Origin: Armadillidium nasatum
Taxonomy: Eukaryota; Arthropoda; Malacostraca; Isopoda; Armadillidiidae
Assembly (NCBI GenBank): GCA_009176605.1
Contig: SEYY01022919.1
Location: forward strand, 25,001-89,000
Direction of reading: 5' to 3'
DNA: 64,000 nt
Under the pieces are notes generated by a model. That model was not told the DNA's origin and did not search any database. It was given only the letters and a program-made list of their open reading frames with translations. Of this stretch, positions 47,640 to 60,248 are shown piece by piece; the first letter of the stretch is position 1; the number at the start of each line of letters is the position of its first letter. A program made the translations under genes and the position numbers.

Positions 47640-47715
47640 CTCTACCTCCCAACATTACAATAGATACTGCTCTTCTGAACTCTCATGTTGCATACCTCCT
47701 CCTTTGAGAAGGACT
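47640..47715 (+). mobile_element. LINE fragment F (copy C family)
   Basis: GATACTGCTCTTCTGAACTC and CATACCTCCTCCTTTGAGAAGG are the plus-strand version of the SSEL..RIPPPLRRA block of copy C. Confidence 0.65.
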
Positions 47716-47792
47716 CTATTATTTACTATAATAAGGATTGTTATATCTTTAATCTCTAGAATTCAAACATATTTTTACATAATTAAAATATG

Positions 47793-48155
47793 TAAAGGTG
47801 GAGAAGTTTCGATTGTTAAAAAATATCGAAAATCGAAAATATCGGAGAAGCCTATCGTAAACAAGAGAGTTGCCAGAGGTACTATTACTAGACATACACA
47901 CAATTATTATTACTTACTTTTCTAGCAGAACCTAATTCGACTTATCATAACCTGAACTACCGAAATTGCCGTAAAAAGAGGCCTAACCTACACAAGAATT
48001 GTGCCGTAAAAGAGACCTAACGTACACAAGAACGTTTGCACGACATAGTAGCCTAGGGCTAATTATAGGTAAAAATATCGATTAAAATAAAATATCGACA
48101 AAAAAATATCGATATAAAAAATATCGAAACTCAGAAACAATCTCCACCTAAAAAT
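47793..48155. mobile_element. TIR element family 2, copy 1
   Basis: Begins AAAGGTGGAGAAGTTTCGAT and ends ACTCAGAAACAATCTCCACCTA, imperfect inverted termini. The interior contains TTCGACTTATCATAACCTGAAC and two or three copies of GCCGTAAAAGAGGCCTAACC with CTACACAAGAA. Copy 2 is at 52644-53624. No transposase frame is present. It is inside the long inverted-repeat element, so it inserted later. Confidence 0.7.
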
Positions 48156-48469
48156 TTTATTTCAAAAAAAAAAAAAATTTTTTTAAAACTTTTTTATTAG
48201 CTCCGAAAGTTATACAAATTTTTATGATTCCCTCTAAAGGTAATACAATAACCTTGTAATGTAAAGCCAAATAATATGCCTTTTTAAAGTGGTACGATGT
48301 ATGTTAAATGATTGTGGTTATTACTAGTTAATTTTTTTAATTTTTGGTATTTTAAGCATATAAAATCATTTCCCGCATCTCAATTAACTAAAACAAATTT
48401 ATATCAAACCATTTTGTCTTCTATATTAGATATATAGAAATAATAATGCTCCTGTAAACTCTAGAATTA

Positions 48470-48472
<3 letters not shown>

Positions 48473-48551
<79 letters not shown>
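48473..48551. repeat. (TA)n array
   Basis: About 39 TA units, starting at the right end of the long inverted-repeat element. Confidence 0.95.
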
Positions 48552-51102
<2,551 letters not shown>

Positions 51103-51293
51103 TTACTGCAGCAGAACTCATGGAACATGATTCGTGGGACACTTTGCTTGGTTAAACTTTATGATATTTTGAGAACGGAACACACCCTAATGATTAATTG
51201 GGGGACGTTCCACAGTCAAGATTCTTTAAAAATTTGGAAGATTGAAAAGAGAGGTGCTCCGTGTCCCATGAGTTGAGTTGTTTTCTGCAGTAA
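51103..51293. mobile_element. 191-bp miniature inverted-repeat element
   Basis: Starts TTACTGCAGCAGAACTCATGG and ends CCCATGAGTTG then TTTTCTGCAGTAA, forming inverted ends of about 25 bp with small gaps. The motif GGGACAC/GTGTCCC recurs just inside both ends. No coding capacity. Superfamily unknown. Confidence 0.6.
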
Positions 51294-51849
51294 TTTTCTG
51301 GGCACTGCAACGAAAATAAGTATGCAAAATATAAGAATAATTATTTTTAGCTTTTTCGAATCTTTAATTTGTTATAAACGAAGTAAATGTTATTAATTTG
51401 CCTCATTTGCTTTGTATTTTCAATTTGTATTTTCACTATATTGAAAATATAAAAACAAAATGTGCAGATATTCATGAAACACCAAATTTAAAAGCTGAAA
51501 AATAAATATCACCATCACTCATGGGTAGACAAATGATTGTGCCATTCACGTTTTTACTGCTGAAATGCAATAATAGTTAAGGTAAATTAAAATTATCTTG
51601 ATATATGCTTTTATTATTAATACCTATTATTATAATAATAGATGCAAATGCATGGCACATGAACATTTGTCTATGAGGGTCTCCATTCCCTGTACCCCCA
51701 AAACCTGTAAGTAGTGGCATATATTTTTCTGTGCTTAAATATGGGGTTTTCATGCATTTCAGCATATTTTGTCTTTAAATTTTCAATAAAAATTCAGTTA
51801 CACCCATCATTAATTTTATTACTTATTTCCTTACATCAACTGAACTTTC

Positions 51850-52335
51850 TTTTCTTTTGATTAATTGCTCAAACTCAAAAACATTGAATGAATTTTATCC
51901 AAGATAAATTTGAATTTTTCCCACATATGAAAATGTTTTCGGTTTTGAAATTCCTTATCTTAGTCATTGGTTCCTAGCATTTTTCTAAATATATCAAAAT
52001 CTGCATTTTTAAAGTCATAAACTTTTATACCTTGTTTTCTACTAACGGTAATTTAGCTATTGCATTTAAATTAAACCTTATTATGAACTCTGTTACTCAA
52101 GCTTTTTCTTAGCTATAACATTAACCAAAGAATCTTGATTTACAAATATTATCTAATTAATTGTCTTCATCAATTATACTTTGTTGAAAAAATTATCAAG
52201 TATACTGTCAATAAAAATTAAACTAGTTTGATCAGTACTAGAAAAAGTACACCAATCAGTTTCTAAAATATTAAATAACTCATTATGATCATATACTATA
52301 CCTATTTCTTTACACAGCATGTTGCCATAATCTTA
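51850..52335 (-). mobile_element. CR1-like LINE fragment (endonuclease end and linker)
   Basis: Minus-strand pieces read FIDSILDNFFNKV, then FVNQDSLVNVIA, and later GIKVYDFKNADFDIFRKMLGT in shifted frames. This order matches the end of the endonuclease domain and the linker (KxxDFxKADFxxFRxxL) of CR1-type LINEs. Stops and shifts are frequent. It may belong to the same type of element as the C-terminus at 46456-46600. Confidence 0.55.
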
Positions 52336-52548
52336 TATACAATATATATCTTGTGCTTATTATTCTTCCATTTTATTTAATTTTTTCATAAAAGAAAAGT
52401 AAATTAGTGAAAGGATTTAGTATATCAACAAAAAATAGTTTGACCATTTTATTAATATACTGTAAGAAAAATATTAAACATATGCATATATATATATATA
52501 TACTCACGTGCTTACTCAAGTTCACTCTCTCATGCTCACTCACTCCTA

Positions 52549-52549
<1 letters not shown>

Positions 52550-52643
<94 letters not shown>
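52550..52643. repeat. (TA)n array
   Basis: About 47 TA units directly before TIR element family 2, copy 2. A shorter run is at 52487-52502. Confidence 0.95.
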
Positions 52644-52645
<2 letters not shown>

Positions 52646-52959
52646 TAAAGGTGTAGATTGTTTATGACTTGATTGTCAGAAAATATCGATAATCGAAAAG
52701 GCCTAACCTAAACAAGAACATTGGCGAGAATTAGAGGCTATTACACCAGACATACACACAATTATTATTACTTAATTTTGTAGCAGAACCAAATTCGACT
52801 TATCATAACCTGAACTACCGAAGTTGCCGTAAAAGAGGCCTAACCTACACAAGAAGTTGCCGTAAAAGAGGCCTAACCTACACAAGAACGTTGGCATGAC
52901 ATATTAGCCTAGGACCGTATTACATCACAAATAAAAAAATATATATATATATATATATA

Positions 52960-53086
52960 AAATCTTTTTAAATGCACGAACTGTTCGTGCATTAAAATAT
53001 TTTGAATTTTTAAGTCTGCTATACTGGGAATCGAACCATCGACCTCTTGGATGGTAAGCAAGCGCGTTACTAACCGAGCCAAGACA
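52960..53086 (-). mobile_element. tRNA-derived SINE unit, copy 1
   Basis: On the minus strand, TTGGCTCGGTTAGTAACGCG matches a pol III A box and GGTTCGATTCC an exact B box, at tRNA-like spacing. The D stem keeps only two of four pairs, and the acceptor and T stems do not pair, so it is not a working tRNA. The 3' side (plus 52960-53030) has an 11-bp perfect palindrome (52971-52993, AATGCACGAAC, T, GTTCGTGCATT) and then a short TA run. Confidence 0.7.
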
Positions 53087-53270
53087 GTACAAAAGAGGAG
53101 CCGCGCTGGGAAGTCTCAAGAAATACTTATCAAGCAGACTCCCGAACGGGCCCCTCTCGACTGCACTCTGACACAGGGTAACGAGGTCAAGGTTCTATCC
53201 CTCTTTTGCAGACTAATATAATAAATAGCAAACATATTTGCTATTATTATTTAAACTTCTCTTCAATATC

Positions 53271-53394
53271 AAATCTTTTTAAATGCACTAACTGTTCGTG
53301 CATTAAAATATTTTGAATTTTTAAGTCTGCTATACTGGGAATCGAACCATCGACCTCTTGGATGGTAAGCAAGCGCGTTACTAACAGAGCCAAG
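53271..53394 (-). mobile_element. tRNA-derived SINE unit, copy 2
   Basis: Nearly identical to copy 1 at an offset of 311 bp, including the A and B boxes. It differs at one base in the palindrome (GCACTAAC for GCACGAAC) and one in the A-box region (AACAGAGCC for AACCGAGCC on the plus strand). Confidence 0.75.
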
Positions 53395-53623
53395 CATATA
53401 TATATAATGCAAGAACAGACCAATCACTAGAACAAATTGCACTTACATCTTGGAGATTCATATTTAAAGAACAACAACAACGGATACAATGACAGTCAAA
53501 GGTAAAAGGAAATTTGTTGTAAAGAAATTATAGGTATAAAAAAAAATTATAGGTATAAAAGTATCGATTAAAATAAAATATTGATATAAAAAATATCGAA
53601 AGTCAGAAACAATCTACACCTAA

Positions 53624-53624
<1 letters not shown>

Positions 53625-53714
<90 letters not shown>
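53625..53714. repeat. (TA)n array
   Basis: About 45 TA units, 226 bp upstream of the LACTB2 start codon. It is the last long TA array in the window. Confidence 0.95.
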
Positions 53715-53717
<3 letters not shown>

Positions 53718-53940
53718 AAAGTTATGTATAAATTACCCTAAACTATAGAAAAAGAGATATACTGTATCTATAGTATATTTGCAAATACTAGGCTATTGTT
53801 ATATTGTTAATGTTAATTTTTTTTTTTTTTTTATGACCTCATTTAAAAATAGAATAAAATTCTTGTAGCATTATAATTTCTTTTTAAAATATTACAGAAA
53901 CAGGTTTGAGTTTATTTTAATTTTTATTTTAAAAAACAAA

Positions 53941-56900
53941 ATGACTTCAATAATACCAAGAGTGTCTTATTTGGCAAAAAATATTATTCGGGTTTTGGGG
54001 TGCAATCCTGGACCAATGACATTGCAGGGAACAAATACATACATATTAGGTACTGGTCACAGGTAAGTTGACTTTTTTAGTAATTTTCTATTTATAAATT
54101 GCTCTTAAGAGATAATATATAACTTAGTATTCGTATATTTAATTTTGCATTCGAAACTTAGATATTTAGGTACGTTTAAAAATATATTTTTAATTATTAT
54201 TAATGATATTTTATAACTTATTACTATCTTTTTTTTAAAAAAAAGTTTACATCTCACAGGCATTGCCCAATTCGAGGAGAGGAGCTTTTGTAGGTAGTGT
54301 ATACCTAGGATCCCCAAGTGGGATCGAACCAGCACCCTCAAGCGTGTGAGTCAATCACCCTGCAGTTTATTAATAATAATAATGATGCCATATTTATTAT
54401 TTAGTCTTTATTTTTATGACTGTGACTTGATATTCTCTATCTGCATAGCTTTTCAATGTATATTTAACAATGAAGAGATTTCCACTTCCCATACAAACTC
54501 TTCTTTGAATAAAGATCTTCATTAGCCAAAAATTTTAATTTATTTATTCAAGGGAAAATTATGCGCGATGAAAAGAATAAAATGCAACTTTTAAAAATTC
54601 CAAAGAATACCATCTAATAATGTTAAATCTTTCTGCATCCATTTGAAAAAAAAAAAATAATAATAGGGAAGCTAAACCAGAGATTAATACAAAGTTTAAT
54701 GAAATATTTACCTTTTTAAATCACAGAAAAGTCAAAAGTATCCAACTTTTTTCAGCCTTTTAAAATCTTTTAGTTTTACTATTTTTAATTAATTTCTATA
54801 ATTTCTATTACTTAAATTAACACTTGAGTAATAAAAATTTGCCTAATTTAATAAATTGAAATTACTCCTTGAAAACATCAGAAGTTTGTGGACGAAAACT
54901 TGAAACTGTGATGAAATTAATTTATTTATTTATCATGGATACTGTTCTAAAAAAATTATTATTATTATTTTTGTTGCAGGAGGTTACTCTTTGACACAGG
55001 AGAAAATAATAATAAAGAATACATTGAGGGACTGTCTCAAGTTTTGAAAGAAAATGACATCAAACTTGACACTGTCATAATATCCCACTGGCATCATGAT
55101 CATTTAGGAGGTCTTCCAGATGTTCTAAATCTGCTCGAAGGTTAGACTCTATGGACAATGACTTGCAATGCTATAAAGAATGTTTGTCTTCTCTAATTTA
55201 GAGTTTAAAGTCATCGACGGTGTTATTCTTTTGAGGTTAGCATAAATTTTTTGGGTTAAACTCGTTGGTTAATAATTTGTTACCAAGATTATGATAGTAA
55301 GTGAATATTTTTAGTCAGATTATTTTTTTTTTTTGGTGGTAGTTCCAATGCTGATTCTTGTTTGTCATATTTTATTTTAAACATATGTTGTTGAGAAAGG
55401 TTTTTGTTCTATTTTAAATGCCATAGAGTTTTAGTGTTTTAAATTTAATTATATAATCAATTATTTACAACAGAAGAAAATTCATCTTTTTTTAAGATAA
55501 CTGGTAATGTTTTAAATTATTTTTGTATTTTATTTGAGGTTAAGTTTTTGAGTGTATCTACTTTTTCTATAGTAGTATCTATTTTAACTTTTTTTTGTTT
55601 AGATTTTGAAATTTTTAGTAGGTATTAAACCATACTTTATTTTTTGGACAAGATTTTTTTAATCTAGGACAGATTTAATTTTTAGTTTATATTTTAAATT
55701 TTTTTTTTTTGTGGTTGAAGCATTTGTTATAATAGCGGAACACAGTACCAATATTTGTGGCTTACAAACTAATTTTGAATCCATGCAATACCACCACTCT
55801 AATTCTCTCCCTAACCTTTTGCTCTGTCTGAGACCCAGGTATCTAAGGATTCATTCTCAAATTTTTATTATATCTAACTGTGCCTTATTATATAATTAAA
55901 TTTGAAGGATAGATAACACTTCGATATTTACGATTTGAAATCTGTTTTCTTACCGCTACAATAATGACGTGATTCTGCTAAACTGTTCTCCTAACGGAGC
56001 AGATTTTCTTTTGCCTCTTACGAAACTGTTACATTTTATCACCGAATAACTGAGATCGTCCATTTAAGAGATTTTAATGTACACAACACTGAATGGTTGG
56101 AGTTCTCTCATACTGATCCAAGTTGAGTGGAGGCCGAAACATTCGGCATACTCAACGATCTGGAACAACTGATTAACAAACTTACGTATATAATAGATCG
56201 TCCCAACTAATTCTTAGACGCCCTTGACATGTGCTCCATTATTAACCCATTTGTATATAAATAAATACCCCCATCTTCTCCCGTTGGTAAATCTGACCAT
56301 AACTTTGAATCTCTTCACTTCCATGCCTTCTCTCCAACTCCTTCCTGCCATTAGCGTATCTTCTGGCACTTCAATTAGGCTGATTGGGTGGTTTTGAGTG
56401 GCTTTCACGCTATTCCTGAAGTGACTGCTTTGACTCTGAAGATGCTTTAGCTTATGCTGATCAGATAGGGGTTGTAATCACTGATGGAATGAGCAGGTTC
56501 ACTCTGCCTAAATCTTTATCTCATCAAATCCATGGTTCGGTGGTGTTTGTTTTCTCGCCATTCAGACTACATTGTTTATCAGGAGTGGAAAAATTCAAAT
56601 TCATCGACCGTTCTTGACCATTTTCATTCAGCTCAGGACAGTTACCAGTAATCGCGTGTATATATATATATATATATCAACTCCCACAAGAATTTTGATC
56701 ATGACACAAAATTTTAACTGATGCCAAACTTTTCAACCTGCCCAATACTGATACTACAAAATGACCAATATTATCCGAATCAAATTATCTTTCCATAATT
56801 TGCGTTTTTTATAGTAGAATCTTAAATTTTTTGTTTGAATACTTTTTAATGTAGCAGATATGGATGAGATAAGAATTTTTTGCTTTAGCATTTATTTCAT

Positions 56901-59900
56901 CATGCAGTGTCATTTCCACATGTCTTTGAATCCAAATGATATATTTATTTACCTCTGAACGCATTTTAGTTAGTAATGTAAACAGTTGAAAACTTTTTTC
57001 TTTTGAAAAGAAGAAAAATCTATAAAAATAGCAGCCTTGGAATGATTTTTGATTTAAATATATATTGCAAATAGTAATGCCAGAAATACATGACTATGAA
57101 TTTCATTAGAGATAAAATTTATTATACTTATCATCATCATCTTTCCTTCCTGTTATAATCGTGCACCCATTCAACCTGTGCCGAAAAAGTTTACACTGTC
57201 AACTTTCCAGTTATCATCCTATTGCCTTAAATTCTGTTCTTTCAAATGTTGTATAATTGGAGGATTTGGATTCTTCTAAATTGTATCGTTATTTCAGATT
57301 GACAATATGATTTCGGTAAGGAACGTTTGACTCTTGACTCTTTTCCTCACCTCTGAGTTTCGATGTATAGTTTTTGTTGTGTTGATGGACATATCAAAAA
57401 TTCAGAGTTAACGGAAAGTTCCTGTATCTCATATTCCCTCTGTTTATCTAATCTTCTCTTTTATTTCCTTACAGTCTTTGTACAGCAGCTGGTGTTGACG
57501 GCCATTGTTCATTCTTCAGATATTTCATTCCAGTCAGTGACTTGTATGAATCCTATTTTTAAACCTCCTTCCCTACCTTTCATACCTATCCACAAAGCCA
57601 TTCACACTCTCTTGTTAATCCCCCCTCAAAATTATTACATGTCACTACACATGATAGCGACGTGAATGTTTGCAATATCATAATTCTCTTGGTCTTTTGT
57701 ACCCAATTTCACATCAAAATAGAATATTTGGAATAAAAATATATAGTCCCATTCTTGCTTATTCTATTGAGTCATTATTATACCTCTTTTCTCGCGTATT
57801 TGCTACATGCTAATTTTATTTTATTTTTCAAAGTTTTCCATTCACTACTCCAAGTTGATTATAAGGTAATTTGCATCATCAAAAACTTTCATTTACAGTC
57901 TTCCTTAGGCTTCTTTTAAGTATACTTCTAATTTAAAATAAGAATATTGACGTTGGATTTTTATTTGGTCATTTTAGTTAGTGATAAATAACTAATTTTC
58001 AGATCCGAGCGTTAAAATTATGAAATTTCCCAGAAGAGATAAAGCAGACGAGATACCTGATATTAGTCCATATAATGTGCAGTTACTGAAAGGGAATGAA
58101 AATATCTCTGTTGAAGGAGCTTCTGTGAGGTAGTAGAATTACATGTAGTTTAGTATTGATTTTTTATATACATATAAATAGTTTTGTCAACATTTATCTT
58201 TTTTTTTTTTTTATTTAAGAGTACTGTACACTCCTGGTCATACAACGGATCATGTAATACTGCAACTTGAGGAGAATGATGCAGTGTTTAGTGGAGACTG
58301 CATTTTGGGGGAAGGAACGGCTGTTTTTGAAGATTTACATGATTATATGAAGTCACTTAAGGTAAAGTGGGGGGGGGAGTTTTTTTTTTTTTTCTTTTTT
58401 TAATTTGAGTCTAGTATTTTAACATTTATTTTATTTGCAGTTGATCTTACAATGCAGTCCACTAGTAATTTATCCTGGTCATGGACCCGTAATAGAAAAC
58501 CCAATTGAGAGAATCGAGTTTTATATTAGTCACAGGAATGAGAGAGAGAGACAAATACTTGATGTGTTTCGCCAAAATGCTACGAAGACTTTTACACCAA
58601 TGGAACTTGTTGAAATTATATATAAGGTAAATGTTTAATATTAATTAATCTATACTAAAGTATAGATTAATTTTTTAAAAAGTAGAATGAGTAGCGTACT
58701 ACAATGAGAGTGAAATAGGTGTGAATGTGTGAAAACTAAGAAAGATTTTAGTGAGATAATTGGGATTCTTAACAGAAAAGTTCGGGTTTCGTAAAAATAT
58801 TTACAAATATTCATTATGTTAATGAGAAGGTATGATATGTTTTATTTTTATTTTTTCATTCCGAGTGTTTTAGGTATAATGAATTTGCCACGAGTTTAAT
58901 CCATGTTCGTTCTATGAATTGTAAGCCCTCTTCAGTTGACCCATGTTTAGAAAGGAGTGTTCTGTTTTCTTTATTAAAAAACTAAACTGATCGTTTTATT
59001 AGTATTCATATTTTGGCCCTTTCACCCAAATAGTTTTTTTTTTTTTTAATGGCTCCCAACTTTTATTCAACTAACAAGATGATAAATATGTTTCTTCAAC
59101 CCTACATTGACGTACGGTGTTGCTATTAAGTTGAGTACGATGAATGTTCAGCCGATGATTAAACGGCATACATAAAAAAAAAGTAATTCAAGAGTTTGCA
59201 AGATTGCTAAAAATGAGCTTGACTTTTGGAGACAAATTAACTTTATGCAAAATTATTTGAAAAATTGTTTTATAATCATCGTTGCCTGATGATTATTAGT
59301 CTTTCACAAGGTTTTAAACGTGATTGTCAAGCACTGTATCTGTTTGGCCAATTTTCACTTATAACTAACCTTCCTCAGTGCAACAGAGTTGCAATGGACA
59401 TTTTTTTATTTTGTAGAAGGATCGCGACCAGAGTAGAGGTGCTAAAGATCTTGTCACTTACTAAAGAACTGCTCAGAATAAGACTACTCATGAGTATGGT
59501 GGTAAATTATCGGAATTGATGATGGCAAAGTGAAAATTTAGGTGTATCAACACTTTTTGTCCGAGTCGAAAAACTTGTTTAACATTTATTTAATCATTTC
59601 TTTAAAATAGGTTTAAAACCTTTTCCATGATTTTTAAATATAATCTTCTCCCACATAATTTTCATATTGAACAGCCATGAATATTAGAGAGAGATTTAAG
59701 TCAAGGATGGTTATTTTAATAACTTTGTTGGAATATTAAAAATTTGGTGGTTATGAAATTCACTGCAGTAATTTTCCATTTTAGAATTAAATTTGTTTTA
59801 TTGTGTGGTAAAATCATTTGCCTGTTTTTATAGTGTTTTAAAAACTTCGTACGTTTGATATATTAAGGTTTTATTTTAGTTTCAAGTACTAGTCTATGAG

Positions 59901-60088
59901 TGTGTTCCTTCGTCAAAGTAAGAATTTATTACTTCATATTGTCTTATTTTCAGGAGACACCAAAAGAACTTTATACTGCAGCTGCGTACAATGTTTCTCA
60001 TCACTTGAAGAAACTACAGAAGGAGGAAAAGATTAGCAAAGAGAATGACAGCTCATCCTGGAAATATTCAGAAATATCTAAACTTTGA
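53941..60088 (+). CDS. LACTB2: LACTB2 metallo-beta-lactamase endoribonuclease, complete, six coding exons
   Basis: LACTB2 is a single-strand-specific endoribonuclease of the metallo-beta-lactamase superfamily, located in mitochondria in mammals. Exons 53941-54062, 54980-55140, 58003-58129, 58220-58361, 58441-58626 and 59954-60088 keep phase and sum to 873 bp, 290 residues plus TGA; the human protein has 288. The N-terminus holds [20 protein letters not shown], almost identical to human. Metal ligands are all present: HWHHDH at 76-81, H144 (YTPGHTTDH), D163 ([11 protein letters not shown]) and H198 (YPGHGPVI). Human-like [12 protein letters not shown] and [12 protein letters not shown] follow, then a C-terminal winged-helix end ([13 protein letters not shown]). 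Intron 2 (55141-58002) contains a decayed LINE, and intron 1 a SINE. Nothing looks broken. Confidence 0.95.
54232..54364 (-). mobile_element. tRNA-derived SINE in LACTB2 intron 1
   Basis: On the minus strand, CTGCAGGGTGATTGACTCAC leads to GGTGCTGGTTCGATCCCAC, which contains an exact B box (GGTTCGATCCC). The A box is poor. The body ends near AAAGCTCCTCTCCTCG and GATGTAAACTTTT, next to A- and T-rich runs on the 3' side. The sequence differs from the SINE units at 52960-53394. Confidence 0.55.
55900..57700 (+). mobile_element. LINE copy G, strongly decayed, in LACTB2 intron 2
   Basis: Plus-strand pieces in changing frames follow the LINE order. [12 protein letters not shown] (near 56080) is the GDFNVHxxxW endonuclease motif. 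[12 protein letters not shown] and [10 protein letters not shown] (near 56290) match [11 protein letters not shown] and GSSDHLL of copy C. WFGGVCF near 56535 sits at the linker. PVPKKF near 57178 precedes an RT part with DNMISVRNV and GVDGHCSFF (near 57500). The middle (56660-57140) is not alignable by eye. More diverged than copies A-D, so older or from a sister family. Confidence 0.65.
57701..58002. other. LACTB2: Remaining LACTB2 intron 2 sequence
   Basis: AT-rich, nothing recognised beyond the acceptor AATTTTCAG at 57994-58002. Confidence 0.5.
58627..59953. other. LACTB2: LACTB2 last intron
   Basis: AT-rich intron of 1.3 kb. An open stretch of 84 codons at 59265-59519 shows no family resemblance. 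No repeat array. Confidence 0.5.
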
Positions 60089-60242
60089 ATAATTTGGAGA
60101 CTTTATGTAATCCATTTTGAGATTCAATTGTGTGCGAGATTAAATATTTAGTGTGAAATTCTTATTGTGGAGTTTTAAAGTGATTCGGAGGCCAAAATGT
60201 ACTGTTATGATTTTGAATGTTAACGTTTTCAAAAATATAAAC

Positions 60243-60248
60243 AATAAA
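60243..60248 (+). terminator. LACTB2: LACTB2 polyadenylation signal
   Basis: AATAAA 155 bp after the stop codon, followed by T-rich DNA. Confidence 0.7.

Larger units (their letters stand above)
47038..48472. mobile_element. Long inverted-repeat element, copy 2, with nested insertions
   Basis: The outer ends are inverted: TTTTGGTAATTCTAGAGTTT at 47038 against CTGTAAACTCTAGAATTACC near 48452. Further in, GAGGACAAAATGGTG (47095) faces ACCATTTTGTCTTC (48409), and GGTTGCTGCATCAGTATCAG (47272) belongs to an arm related to 48200-48300 in reverse complement. The core (47450-47630) has the TAGGTTAGGCCTAC and CTAGTTTGACTCAAC motifs of copy 1. A LINE fragment (47640-47715) and a miniature element (47793-48155) lie inside. 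The right end touches a TA array. Confidence 0.65.
52644..53624. mobile_element. TIR element family 2, copy 2, split by SINE-like DNA
   Basis: Starts GGTAAAGGTGTAGATTGTTT and ends AGTCAGAAACAATCTACACC, inverted termini shared with 47793-48155. The left part (52676-52920) has three copies of the unit GGCCTAACCTACACAAGAA or close variants; the right part resumes at about 53520 (TTATAGGTATAAAAGTATCG). Between them, 52935-53520 is foreign, with two tRNA-derived units. TA arrays lie at both outer ends. Confidence 0.7.

Noticed and set aside
52998-53086. A functional tRNA gene on the minus strand
   Set aside because: A and B boxes are present, but the D, T and acceptor stems do not pair and the unit is duplicated with SINE-like flanks.
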